DNA from: JAICNG01 sp035249985
Lineage (GTDB): Bacteria > Gemmatimonadota > Gemmatimonadetes > Gemmatimonadales > Gemmatimonadaceae
Direction of reading: 5' to 3'
NCBI GenBank assembly: GCA_035249985.1
Contig: DATFFP010000028.1
Span: 1 to 64,000, forward strand
Length of the DNA stretch: 64,000 nt
The notes under the pieces are model-generated. The model saw only the letters and a list, made by a program, of their open reading frames with translations, had not been told where the DNA came from and did no database searches. The position numbers and the translations under genes were made by a program. Of this stretch, positions 1 through 8,156 are shown in pieces; positions within the stretch are counted from its first letter, which is position 1, and each line of letters opens with the position of its first letter.

Positions 1-103
1 CAGAATTCAGAATTCAGAAACGGCTACGGGGAGCCAGCGTCGGCTCCCCGGTTGACGTCTGAATTCTGAATTCTGTATTCTGAATTCTGTCATCTTTGCC
101 GTT
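1..103. repeat. Heptad palindrome, family D, copy 1 (left arm cut by window edge)
   Basis: Both arms are built from the 7-bp word CAGAATT. The left arm starts at the window edge and the right arm runs through 58-103. A GC hairpin lies in the middle, GGGGAGCC at 28-35 pairing with GGCTCCCC at 42-49. The element ends in the same TCATCTTTGCCGTT sequence as the copy at 49687-49806. It lies 13 bases past the stop codon of the YihY-family gene, so it may act as that gene's 3' end. No ORF crossing it looks real. Confidence 0.8.
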
Positions 104-116
104 CGCAACCGGGGCT

Positions 117-1067
117 CTATCCCCGCACTTCGACGGGTTGCACCCGCTCGATCCTCTCGTTCGACGGCCGCCCAGGATCGTGCGCCGTCACGACGCGCCC
201 AACGTACACGGCGCCCTTTCGCGGCTCCACCGATGCCGTCCCGTGATGCAGCTCCGCGTTGAGCTCGCCCCCGGTGAGGATCACCAGCATGGTCAGGTAC
301 ATCCACGTCAGCAGTACGATCACCCCTCCGATCGCGCCGTAGGTCTTGTTGTACGATCCGAAGTTGGCGACGTATGCCCGGAACAAGAGCGTGACGAGCA
401 CCCACAGCACGGCCGCCGCGAGCGCACCCACGAGGATCTGCGACTTGTCCTGACGCTGGTTGGGGAGGAAGAAGTAGATGAGCCACAGCATCCCCACGAG
501 GAGCGCGAACGCAAGCGGATACTGCACGACGTTCCACACCGTCTGCCCGAACTCCCCCATCGCCGTTCGGTTCTCGATCCACTCTGCGATCTCGGGCCCC
601 CCGAGCATGATCGACGTCGTCACGAGGAACAGAACCGCCGAGACGAGCACACTGGCGAGCGCGATGAGCTTCTTTTTCCACCACGGACGCCCTTCCTCGA
701 CGTCGTACGCGCGATTCAGCGCGTCGATCAACGCCGAGAAGACGTTGGAGCCCGCCCATGCCGCGCCGAGCAAGCCGATCGAGAGAACGCCGGCCGAGCT
801 CGGGTTGAGTACATCGCGTACGACGTTGTCGACGAGGTCCACCGCTTCGCCAGGCACGGCCTGGCGCAGGTTCGCGATGAGCCATGCCATGATCTCTTCG
901 CGCTCGCCGATGAAGCCAATGAGCGGGGCGAGAAAGAGAAACAGCGGAAAAAGCGAGAAGAAGAAGTAGTACGCGGTCTGCGCCGAGAGCCCGAGGATAT
1001 TGTCATCCAGGATCTCGCGCCCCGTCTTCTGCAGAAGTGGTCCGACGCGTCGGCCCTTGATGATCAC
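117..1067 (-). CDS. YihY/UPF0761 (BrkB-type) inner-membrane protein
   Basis: This 316-residue protein has about six hydrophobic segments, near residues 28-51, 94-113, 133-157, 182-200, 212-236 and 245-268. It matches the YihY/BrkB family of inner-membrane proteins. An early AYYFFFSLFPLFLFLAPL segment and a late YGAIGGVIVLLTWMYL segment are typical of that family. The C-terminal 45 residues are hydrophilic and probably cytoplasmic. The family has no settled biochemical role; the old tRNA-processing/RNase BN label has been withdrawn, and some members are described as permease-like. It is transcribed alone, and a heptad palindrome follows its stop codon. The start at 1067 gives the family's normal length. 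Confidence 0.85.
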   Translation of the reverse strand: MIIKGRRVGPLLQKTGREILDDNILGLSAQTAYYFFFSLFPLFLFLAPLIGFIGEREEIMAWLIANLRQAVPGEAVDLVDNVVRDVLNPSSAGVLSIGLLGAAWAGSNVFSALIDALNRAYDVEEGRPWWKKKLIALASVLVSAVLFLVTTSIMLGGPEIAEWIENRTAMGEFGQTVWNVVQYPLAFALLVGMLWLIYFFLPNQRQDKSQILVGALAAAVLWVLVTLLFRAYVANFGSYNKTYGAIGGVIVLLTWMYLTMLVILTGGELNAELHHGTASVEPRKGAVYVGRVVTAHDPGRPSNERIERVQPVEVRG

Positions 1068-1118
1068 GCGGCCTCCCGTTGTTTGCCTTCAAGCCGGCCT
1101 GGTCACCCGCGCCTCTTG

Positions 1119-1152
1119 AAAACAAAATTGCCCCGCCGGACGGAGGGGCAAG
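1119..1152 (-). terminator. Rho-independent terminator of the ECF-sigma operon
   Basis: On the minus strand TTGCCCC and its complement (1128-1134 and 1145-1151) form a 7-bp GC-rich stem with a 10-nt loop. The stem is followed by the T-rich run TTTTGTTTT (1119-1127). It lies 26 bases past the end of the toast-rack-like gene, the last gene of the sigma operon, which is the expected place. It is the only textbook intrinsic terminator I noticed in the window. Confidence 0.75.
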
Positions 1153-1177
1153 GGATGGGCCAGGGACGACCGCGCCG

Positions 1178-2035
1178 TCAGTCGATTCGCTCGATCTCCA
1201 GCGTCCCGACGAGCATCGACGCGTCGATCGTGAGGCGGCGCTTCGCACCCTCCCAGTTCGCGGAGTAGTGAACGCCATCCTGCTCGCGAAACCCGTCGTG
1301 GTCGAACGTTCCAAGTGTCACGTCGGCCCGCGCGCGTACGCCGACATCGCGGGGCACTCGCAGGGTGACAGCGCCAAGGCGCACCCGAAGGCGCGCGTCC
1401 ACATCGGATGCCCAGGCGCCCGAGAAATCGAGCGTGAGGGCGCCGGCGCCGCAATCGACGTCAATGTGCTCGACATTCGCGTTGCCGACGCCTGTCGCCT
1501 CGATCGACGCGGCACCGACATCGAACCGGAGCGATCGCATGCGGCGCGGATTCGGCGTGGCGAAGCGAAGCGCGGTGCTGCTCGCGGCGGACTCGACGGT
1601 GAGCTGATCGACAGCCAGCCCTCCGAGATCCAGATCCGCCTCAACGGCACCGAGACGGAGCGCAACATCCAACGGCACCCCCCGAGCGACCCCGAGTGAC
1701 AAGCGCGCGCGCTCCTCCCCGTCTCCCGAGAACCCACGGAAGGGCCGACGACCACCGTCGAGGCGAAGCGTGAGCGTGTGCGACGTGGAATCGAAGTTTC
1801 GCTCGACATTGTAGTGCGCGGCGTCGTACCGCATGGAGTAATCGTACAGCTCGCCATCATCGGCCGGCGAGACGCGCAGCGAGCCGCCGGTGAGGTTCAC
1901 TCGAAGGTGCAGGCTGTCGGACGCGTCGCGCGGCCGCGCCGCCGATGTCGTCCGCCACGCCTGCTCGGTCTCCGCGGTCGCGCACCCGCACGCCACGACG
2001 GCGGTGAGCCCGATCATCCGGCCGAACCGCCTCAC
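1178..2035 (-). CDS. Putative lipoprotein with toast-rack/LiaF-like beta-repeat domain
   Basis: From GTG 2035 this is a 285-residue protein; ATG 2017 is an alternative giving 279. The GTG overlaps the upstream stop as GTGA, so I prefer it. The N-terminus MIGLTAVVACGC looks like a lipoprotein signal with the lipobox VVAC. The rest is a series of beta-strand repeats rich in G, D, L and V (SLRVSPADDG early, VGTLEIERID at the very end). This resembles the toast-rack and LiaF/DUF4097 solenoids found in envelope-stress proteins. As last gene of the sigma/anti-sigma operon it probably acts at the envelope. No catalytic motif is visible. Open frame upstream of 2035 overlaps the previous gene and is not credible. 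Confidence 0.7.
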   Translation of the reverse strand: MRRFGRMIGLTAVVACGCATAETEQAWRTTSAARPRDASDSLHLRVNLTGGSLRVSPADDGELYDYSMRYDAAHYNVERNFDSTSHTLTLRLDGGRRPFRGFSGDGEERARLSLGVARGVPLDVALRLGAVEADLDLGGLAVDQLTVESAASSTALRFATPNPRRMRSLRFDVGAASIEATGVGNANVEHIDVDCGAGALTLDFSGAWASDVDARLRVRLGAVTLRVPRDVGVRARADVTLGTFDHDGFREQDGVHYSANWEGAKRRLTIDASMLVGTLEIERID

Positions 2036-3123
2036 GAGTCGAACCCCGAGCGAGGCGCGGGCGTCGGACGCCGCGCCGCCGCCACTCCAGCCACCGGCGT
2101 CGGGGTCTGCCACTCGAGCTCGGCGGTCCGCGTCACGGGAATCGACGGCCGCGAAGTCTCGGCCGTTCCGCCCCGGGAGACGATCGTGGCGCCAAAGCCA
2201 ACCGTTGCGGCGACCCACGTCAGGAGGAGCGCGATGATACGCATTGCGCCTCCGGCGGGCCCGCTCCACGCGAGAAGCGCGGTGACGATCCAGAGCGACA
2301 TGTACGCCACGAGTCCAACGAAGACAACCCGCTCGAGACCGCCAGCGCCCCGCTGCGTACGCCGCATCAGGGCCTCCCCAGTAACCTGCGCCATGGCGAG
2401 AAAGCCGAGCGCGAGCGCGCCAGCGACGGCGATGAGAAACGCAATGCAGGCGAACGGAAGCAGCGCCCAGCCGACAATCGGAATGAGCAGCAGCACGACG
2501 ATCAGCATGAGCAGCGCGGGCAGAACCGCGAGCTCCGCCGCGATGCCGACAAGGAACGCGCGCCCGAAGCTACGCTCGATCGCATCCGCGACGCCCTCGA
2601 GGTTCGAGCGCGCGAACAGGACGACCACCACACCAATGGCCGCAAGGATCGCGAGCCAGCCGAGCGCGAGCAGCAGTTGGTGCCACATGGTCGAGACCGC
2701 CGAGCGCGGCTCGGCGGTGGCGGGGGTCAGACCAAGCGGTCCGGCAATCGAGCGCGTTTCCCCGCGAATCGTGCCACCTTCCAGGCGAACGCGCCCGTCG
2801 ACGGCGAGCGCATCGCCGCCGATGACACCGCCCTGCCTGACGATGACATCACCGCCGACGGCGATCGCGTCTCGGCCCACGCTGCCGGCCACGATGAGAT
2901 CGCCGCGAGCGGTTACGGCCGAACCGGAGATCGTTTCTCCGGGTGCGACGATGCGATCACCGACGGAAATGGGCGTGCTTTGGTCCAGGCGGGCGCCGAA
3001 GGGATCGCGAGCGAGCGCGGCGCGCACGCTGCGCGCCGAGTCCGGTGCCAGCTCGGTGACCTGCGCGAGCAGCCGGCCCGGGGCGAACGTCAGCCACGCG
3101 GCGACAATGAAGAGCGCTTTCAT
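2032..3123 (-). CDS. Bactofilin-like (polymer-forming) integral membrane protein
   Basis: This 363-residue protein starts with a likely signal peptide ending near LLAQ at residue 21. Residues about 50-125 form a short right-handed beta-helix-like repeat (GDLIVAGSVGRDAIAVGGDV and similar) of the type found in bactofilins and polymer-forming proteins. Four or five membrane segments follow between about 148 and 315. A proline-rich tail ends the protein. Extracytoplasmic bactofilin-like repeats plus a membrane domain recur beside ECF sigma/anti-sigma pairs in many bacteria; the function is not established. The gene starts 6 bases after the anti-sigma gene and overlaps the lipoprotein gene by 4 bases, so the four genes look like one transcript. 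Confidence 0.75.
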   Translation of the reverse strand: MKALFIVAAWLTFAPGRLLAQVTELAPDSARSVRAALARDPFGARLDQSTPISVGDRIVAPGETISGSAVTARGDLIVAGSVGRDAIAVGGDVIVRQGGVIGGDALAVDGRVRLEGGTIRGETRSIAGPLGLTPATAEPRSAVSTMWHQLLLALGWLAILAAIGVVVVLFARSNLEGVADAIERSFGRAFLVGIAAELAVLPALLMLIVVLLLIPIVGWALLPFACIAFLIAVAGALALGFLAMAQVTGEALMRRTQRGAGGLERVVFVGLVAYMSLWIVTALLAWSGPAGGAMRIIALLLTWVAATVGFGATIVSRGGTAETSRPSIPVTRTAELEWQTPTPVAGVAAARRPTPAPRSGFDS

Positions 3124-3129
3124 GGGCGC

Positions 3130-3708
3130 TCAGCGCCGACGGTGGACTGCGATCGTACGAAGCAGCGTTGCCGCGAGCAGGGCGGCCGCGACGAGCGCCA
3201 GTGTCAGCACGCCCAGACCGAGCAGCCCGCTCGAGCGGACCAGCGTGTAGGCGGAGTCGCCGAGTGCGCCGGCGAGCAGCGTTCCTGCGGCGTCGAGCAC
3301 CCCGGCGCGCATCCGATCGGCCAGCATGCCGACGGCGAACAGCACCGCATCGAAGCGCAACGCAATCCAGAGCACGAGAACGCTCATGACGGCCGCAAGC
3401 GACCCGGCACCGACACCGAAGGCGACGCGCCCGCCGCGCGACGACGGCACGAAGCCCCGGAGGGTATCGAGCGCGGCGACGTGCCAGGGAACGAAAATGT
3501 TCACACGCGACAGCACCCGCTCGGCGAAGAGCGGAGCCGGTGCCAGGTGTGGCAAATGCTCGAGCGCCCGAACCGTCGCGCGAGCTTCCTCGAGCTCGCC
3601 GCGGCAGGTCGAACACTTCCGGATGTGCGTCTTCAGCGGGGAGGTGCCAAACCCCACCTCGCCGTCGAGCAGCAGATCGATTTCGCTGGGTAGTAAATGT
3701 CGGTCCAC
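3130..3708 (-). CDS. Anti-sigma factor with zinc-binding (ZAS/zf-HC2) domain
   Basis: This 192-residue protein has the zinc anti-sigma signature H-x3-C-x2-C (HIRKCSTC) near residues 28-35. Two membrane segments lie at about 95-119 and 161-186. Such proteins hold an ECF sigma factor inactive at the membrane until an envelope signal releases it. It lies 46 bases downstream of an ECF sigma gene on the same strand, so that sigma is its expected partner. The region between the membrane segments is the likely extracytoplasmic part; no known sensor domain is recognisable. Confidence 0.85.
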   Translation of the reverse strand: MDRHLLPSEIDLLLDGEVGFGTSPLKTHIRKCSTCRGELEEARATVRALEHLPHLAPAPLFAERVLSRVNIFVPWHVAALDTLRGFVPSSRGGRVAFGVGAGSLAAVMSVLVLWIALRFDAVLFAVGMLADRMRAGVLDAAGTLLAGALGDSAYTLVRSSGLLGLGVLTLALVAAALLAATLLRTIAVHRRR

Positions 3709-3754
3709 AAAGCCTCCGGTCGGTCCTACGTCGGCCTCATCAAAGGGGTTTCAG

Positions 3755-4351
3755 CTAGGTCCGAAGATGCTCCAAAGCGTCCCTCAGCTCCTTTCGGGCG
3801 CGGTGGATGTAAGTCTTCACCGTCCCCAGGGGCAGGTCGAGCATCGCCGCGATCTCCTCGTACGACCGGCCTTCCACGTGACGCAGCATAATGCACGATC
3901 GATACTCGGGGCGGAGCCCGGCGATCGCACGCTCGATCGCCGATCCGAGCTCCCGGGATTCGACCTCCTCGAGGGCCGATTCGCCGCGCGACTCCACGTC
4001 GAACGACGTCGCCTCGATCTCCGCCCGGGTCGCCGCGTGAGGAGATCCGTCAATGCTGATCGTATCCACCGTCCGCTTCCGCAGATGGTCGATGGCGACG
4101 TTGTTGGCGATCTTGAACAGCCAGCTCGACAGCTTGAACTCGGGCCGGTAGCGGTCGATGTGGTTGAGGACCTTGATGAAGGTTTCCTGCGCCAGGTCCT
4201 CGGCCGTCTCGCGGTCGCGAACCATTCGAAAGATCAGCGAGAAGACGGGGCGCTCGTACCGTCGCAGCAGCTCGCGATACGCCGGCTCGCGCCCCTGCTG
4301 CGCGAGCGCGACGACATCGGCATCTGGGAGGTTGGCGAGATCGAGTGACAT
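3755..4351 (-). CDS. ECF-subfamily RNA polymerase sigma factor
   Basis: The 198 residues contain region 2 (about 25-95, with AEDLAQETFIKV and the WLFKIANNVAIDHLRK core-binding/-10 segment). They also contain region 4 (about 140-195, with LRPEYRSCIMLRHVEGRSY and the helix-turn-helix LPLGTVKTYIHRARKEL). This two-domain layout without regions 1 and 3 defines ECF sigma factors. The zinc anti-sigma gene follows. The upstream region holds a heptad palindrome beginning 2 bases before the ATG, so no clear ribosome-binding site is seen and the promoter must lie within or beyond the element. Confidence 0.92.
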   Translation of the reverse strand: MSLDLANLPDADVVALAQQGREPAYRELLRRYERPVFSLIFRMVRDRETAEDLAQETFIKVLNHIDRYRPEFKLSSWLFKIANNVAIDHLRKRTVDTISIDGSPHAATRAEIEATSFDVESRGESALEEVESRELGSAIERAIAGLRPEYRSCIMLRHVEGRSYEEIAAMLDLPLGTVKTYIHRARKELRDALEHLRT

Positions 4352-4353
4352 CG

Positions 4354-4478
4354 GGAGTCAGGAGTCAGGAGTCAGGGGGTCAGGGGGTTCCAGGTGGGAG
4401 GTGCCGGGGCGCTGAGAGCGGGTTCCTCTCACCGACACCCTGAATCCCCCTGATCCCTGATTCCTGACTCCTGATCCC
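4354..4478. repeat. Heptad palindrome, family C, copy 1
   Basis: The left arm (4354-4387) repeats GGAGTCA three times and then drifts to GGGGTCA. The right arm (4446-4478) is its complement with unit variants (GGATCA, GAATCA). The spacer is about 58 bases and GC-rich. It is the only such element here that is not next to a stop codon: it lies between the divergent sigma and ubiE genes, touching the sigma start. The rest of this gap (4479-4567) shows no feature I can name. Confidence 0.8.
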
Positions 4479-4567
4479 ATTCGACCAGGGCAAAGGTATT
4501 TACGCACTCCAACTTCAGCCAGCGCGCGCGCTTGCGGCTCTCGACCACGTCGATCAACTTCATCGCA

Positions 4568-5335
4568 ATGCCGTCTGTCCAGACCGAGCGGAGCGAGGCG
4601 CTCGCCGCTGCCGCCGGGAGCGCGGAGAAGCGCGCCTACGTTCGGAGCGTCTTCTCCCAGATCGCGCCCCGCTACGACCTCCTCAACCATCTCCTCAGCT
4701 TCAGCATCGACAAGCGCTGGCGCCGCCGCGCCGTGGCGGCGCTGCGATGGGACCGCGACCCGTCGGGCGTCTATGTCGATCTCTGCGCCGGGACGATGGA
4801 CGTCGCGAACGAGCTCGCGCGTAAGCGAGGGTTCCGCGGCATCGTTCTCGGAACGGACTTCGCCGAACCGATGTTGCGCGCTGGTCGGGGAAAGATCGCC
4901 GCGCGCCCCGTGGCGCCGATGGTGGCCGATGCGGTCGAGCTTCCGCTGCGCACAGGTACCGCTTCCGGGGCCATTGTCGCCTTCGGAGCGCGCAATCTGG
5001 AGAATCTCGACGCGGGGCTCACCGAGGCGTTTCGCGTCCTGCGCGATGGAGCGACGTTCGTGATCCTCGAGTTCTCCATGCCGCGGGTGCCGGTCGTGCG
5101 CTCGCTTTACCGGCTCTATTTTCACTACGTGCTCCCCGCGCTCGGCCGCCTCGTGAGCAGACATCCGACCGCGTATCGATATCTCCCGGCCTCGGTCGAC
5201 AACTTTCCGAACGAGGAGGAGCTCGTCCGCCGAATGACGCGCGCCGGATTCGTGAACGTCCGCGTCACCCGCTTGAGCTTCGGGATCGCCGCCATTCATG
5301 CCGGAGAGCGACGCGGCGAGGGAGCGACGCGATGA
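4568..5335 (+). CDS. ubiE: Demethylmenaquinone/ubiquinone methyltransferase UbiE/MenG
   Basis: A 255-residue class I SAM-dependent methyltransferase that C-methylates the demethylquinone ring in the last step of menaquinone (or ubiquinone) synthesis. The family's N-terminal region is present (VFSQIAPRYDLLNHLLSF, about 27-45). Motif I is YVDLCAGTMDVA (69-80), and the UbiE/COQ5 signature GARNLENLDAGLTEAFRVL is centred near 140. LEFSMP follows, and the family's FPNEEEL appears near the end. I chose ATG 4568 over 4532 because the upstream residues do not fit the family. It heads an operon of late quinone genes and overlaps ubiD as ATGA. Confidence 0.92.
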   Translation: MPSVQTERSEALAAAAGSAEKRAYVRSVFSQIAPRYDLLNHLLSFSIDKRWRRRAVAALRWDRDPSGVYVDLCAGTMDVANELARKRGFRGIVLGTDFAEPMLRAGRGKIAARPVAPMVADAVELPLRTGTASGAIVAFGARNLENLDAGLTEAFRVLRDGATFVILEFSMPRVPVVRSLYRLYFHYVLPALGRLVSRHPTAYRYLPASVDNFPNEEELVRRMTRAGFVNVRVTRLSFGIAAIHAGERRGEGATR

Positions 5336-6816
5336 CCATCGACACCGTCGGACAGTTTCTGACCGAGCTCGAGCGTGCCGGCGAGCTGAGACGCATTTCG
5401 CACCCGGTGTCGGTGGATCTCGAGCTCTGCGAGATCGCCGACCGGGTGATGAAGATGCCTGGCGGCGGGCCGGCGCTCCTCTTCGACCATGTGAAGCTCT
5501 TCGATGGCTCCCGGTCGGCGCATCCGGTGGCGATCAATTTGTTCGGCTCCATGCGGCGCATGTCGATGTCGCTCGGCGTCGATCGACTCGATGAAATCGG
5601 CGAGCGCATCGCGCAGATGATGGAGCTGAAGGTGCCGGACGGGCTCGTCGCCAAGCTGTCGCTGCTCCCCCGACTGCTCGAGCTCGGGAAGTTTCCACCG
5701 CGCATGAAAGGCGGGTCGCCGCCGTGCCAGGAGATCGTGCTTCGCGGCGACGAGGTCGACCTGCGCAAGCTGCCCATCATCAAGTGCTGGCCGGAGGATG
5801 GGGGGCCGTACATCACGCTGCCGATGGTGATCTCCCGCGACCCGAAGCGGGGCATCCGGAACGTCGGCATGTATCGCGTGCAGCTGTTAGGCGCCCGCGA
5901 CCTCGCGATGCACTGGCAGCGGCACAAAGTCGGCGCCGCACACTGGCGCGACATGGCCGAGCGGAAGGAGACGATGCCCGTCTGCATCGCCATCGGCGCC
6001 GATCCGCCATCGATGTACTCGGCGTCGGCTCCGCTTCCGCCCACCGTCGACGAGTTCCTGTTCGCGGGATTCCTGCGGCGGGCGCCAGTGCGCCTGGCCA
6101 AGGCGGTCACCAACGATCTCGAGGTGCCGGCCGAGTCGGAGTTCGTCATCGAGGGGTACATCGATCCGTCGGAGCCGCTCGTGACCGAGGGTCCGTTTGG
6201 AGATCACACCGGCTATTACTCGCTCGCCGACCTGTACCCGCGTGTGCACGTGACCGCGCTGACCATGCGCTCGAAGCCGGTGTACGCGACGACCATCGTC
6301 GGGCGACCACCGATGGAGGACTTCTACCTCGGACATGCCACGGAGCGGATTTTCCTCCCGCTTCTGAAACTGACGGTGCCCGAGATCGTCGACTACCACA
6401 TGCCGGCCGAGGGGATTTTTCACAACCTCGTGTTCGTCTCCATCGACAAGCAATATCCGGGACACGCGTACAAGGTGATGAATGCGCTCTGGGGCCAGGG
6501 ACTCATGTCGCTCGCGAAGCTCATCATCGTGGTCGACAAGCACGTGAACGTTCGCAATCCCCAGGAAGCGTGGTGGATCGCGCTCAACAACATCGATCCC
6601 GAGCGCGATGCGCGCTTCACGATGGGACCGGTGGATGTCCTCGATCACTCGAGTCGCGCATTCACGTATGGATCGAAGATGGGGATCGACGCGACGCGCA
6701 AATGGCCCGAAGAGGGGTTCACGCGCGAATGGCCGAAGCTCATCGAAATGGACGCGGAGACTCGGAATCGCGTGACCGCGATGTGGTCATCGCTCGGCAT
6801 CGACGCATCCCGATGA
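5332..6816 (+). CDS. ubiD: UbiD-family prenylated-FMN decarboxylase (late menaquinone synthesis)
   Basis: This 494-residue protein is full length for UbiD. Such enzymes use prenylated FMN, made by UbiX, to decarboxylate aromatic or unsaturated acids; in the quinone pathway the substrate is a hydroxybenzoate- or naphthoate-type acid. The central part shows YITLPMVISRDPK and GMYRVQLLG. The conserved glutamate/aspartate segment is EFVIEGYIDPSEP followed by EGPFGDHTGYYS, which carries the catalytic acids. The ubiX gene two positions downstream supplies the cofactor. The combination ubiE-ubiD-ubiA-ubiX suggests the tail of the futalosine route, but the early mqn genes are not in this window, so the substrate is inferred. 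Confidence 0.9.
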   Translation: MTIDTVGQFLTELERAGELRRISHPVSVDLELCEIADRVMKMPGGGPALLFDHVKLFDGSRSAHPVAINLFGSMRRMSMSLGVDRLDEIGERIAQMMELKVPDGLVAKLSLLPRLLELGKFPPRMKGGSPPCQEIVLRGDEVDLRKLPIIKCWPEDGGPYITLPMVISRDPKRGIRNVGMYRVQLLGARDLAMHWQRHKVGAAHWRDMAERKETMPVCIAIGADPPSMYSASAPLPPTVDEFLFAGFLRRAPVRLAKAVTNDLEVPAESEFVIEGYIDPSEPLVTEGPFGDHTGYYSLADLYPRVHVTALTMRSKPVYATTIVGRPPMEDFYLGHATERIFLPLLKLTVPEIVDYHMPAEGIFHNLVFVSIDKQYPGHAYKVMNALWGQGLMSLAKLIIVVDKHVNVRNPQEAWWIALNNIDPERDARFTMGPVDVLDHSSRAFTYGSKMGIDATRKWPEEGFTREWPKLIEMDAETRNRVTAMWSSLGIDASR

Positions 6817-8156
6817 ACGAGCTTCCGTATCCCACGTCGCGCCTCTTCTTCACTCTGGCATTCATGCTGGTGGTCGTCGTCACGGCCGTGCTCGTCGTGC
6901 GGTGGCGCTTCCGTCAGCAACTGCTCGCCGAAATCGCGACGACGCTCGGGATCTTCCTCCTCATCATCGGCACGATCGTTTATACGGTCGCCTTTCGCGG
7001 GCTGCGGGCGAGCGAGATGGTGGTGGCGTGGCTGCTGTCCTTTGCCGCGATCGTCTGGTTCGTCATCCGTCTCAATCGCACGATGACACGGCCATTGCGC
7101 GAGCTCGACCGCCTGGGTGTGTCACTCCGTCGCGGAGACTGGGGGCGTATTCTCGCGACGCGCACCGGTAACGATCGCGGCAACATCACTGCGGCGTTGC
7201 GCGATGTCGCGGCGCTGATCGAGGAAACGCGTCGGACCATGGACACGCTCATTCGCGCGTCGGAGCGTGTGACGCGCGTGGGCGGGGAAGCCGCGGGGGG
7301 CGCGCAGGATGTCGGCAGCGCACTGGTGCGGCTCGCGCAGGGCTCGCAGGCGAACCTGGGCGTTGCCCGGCGCATTCGGACGGCGGCCGAGGAGATTACG
7401 TCCGCGTCCGGTGAGGTGAGCGGCGCTGCTCGCGAGACGCTTCAGCTCTCGGAGTCGATGGAGACCCTGGCGGGCGAAGGCGTTCAGCATGCGGAGGCGG
7501 CGTCGGAACGCGTCTCCGAGATCGCCGGCGCGGCGCACGCGTCGGCGGAGCGCATCGAGGCCATGCGGCAGATGTCGGATGCGATCGGCGAGATCACGGC
7601 CGTGATCCACAAGATCGTTCGGCAAACGAATCTGCTCGCTCTCAACGCAGCGATCGAAGCCGCCCGGGCGGGCGAAGCAGGGAAGGGTTTTGCCGTGGTC
7701 GCCGAGGAGGTGCGCGTGCTCGCGACGCAGAGTGCCGATTCGCTGAAGCGCATCGACGCCCTGGTCGCTGAAATGACCACGCGCACCGAGGATGCATCAC
7801 GGCAGATCCAGCGGATGGAGCTGGCGGTCGGCGAGGGAAAGCGGGTAATGACGCAGGCGATGGAGGTATTCCGCCGGCTCGAGGGCGACGCGCGCCGTGC
7901 CCACGCGCTCGCGGAGTCCGTGGTGGATGCGTCGCACCGCCACGCCTCGCTCGTCGACGAGCTCGGTACCGCTTCCGCGAGCGTGCTCGGAGAAGCTGAC
8001 GCCGCCGCTGGTGAGACGTCGCGCGCGTCCGAGGCAATGGAGAAGCAACGCGCGCTGACGGAAGGACTGCGGGAAACAGCCATGGCGCTCGAGGCGGACG
8101 CACGCGCGCTGCGCGACGTGATCGCGCGGTTCGGCGAGCCGGGCAGCGAGGCGTGA
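6813..8156 (+). CDS. Methyl-accepting chemotaxis-type protein without periplasmic sensor
   Basis: The gene starts at ATG 6813, overlapping ubiD as ATGA; the open frame continues upstream, but that part lies inside ubiD. The 447 residues have three closely spaced membrane segments (about 10-29, 38-61, 66-86). A HAMP-like stretch (87-130) and a long coiled coil follow. The MCP hairpin tip is at about 267-305 (QTNLLALNAAIEAARAG, then KGFAVVAEEVRVLA). There is no room for a periplasmic ligand domain, so any sensing would be in the membrane or cytoplasm. Being embedded by 4-base overlaps on both sides in a quinone operon suggests, but does not show, a link to membrane redox state. Confidence 0.88.
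   Translation: MNELPYPTSRLFFTLAFMLVVVVTAVLVVRWRFRQQLLAEIATTLGIFLLIIGTIVYTVAFRGLRASEMVVAWLLSFAAIVWFVIRLNRTMTRPLRELDRLGVSLRRGDWGRILATRTGNDRGNITAALRDVAALIEETRRTMDTLIRASERVTRVGGEAAGGAQDVGSALVRLAQGSQANLGVARRIRTAAEEITSASGEVSGAARETLQLSESMETLAGEGVQHAEAASERVSEIAGAAHASAERIEAMRQMSDAIGEITAVIHKIVRQTNLLALNAAIEAARAGEAGKGFAVVAEEVRVLATQSADSLKRIDALVAEMTTRTEDASRQIQRMELAVGEGKRVMTQAMEVFRRLEGDARRAHALAESVVDASHRHASLVDELGTASASVLGEADAAAGETSRASEAMEKQRALTEGLRETAMALEADARALRDVIARFGEPGSEA

Noticed and set aside
96..1268. A 390-codon plus-strand ORF over the YihY gene
   Set aside because: It is the antisense of the YihY gene, His/Arg/Glu-rich with no membrane or domain pattern.
5724..6812. An N-terminal extension of the chemoreceptor gene inside ubiD
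   Set aside because: The extension is an out-of-frame reading of ubiD. ATG 6813 overlaps ubiD as ATGA and starts the first membrane helix.
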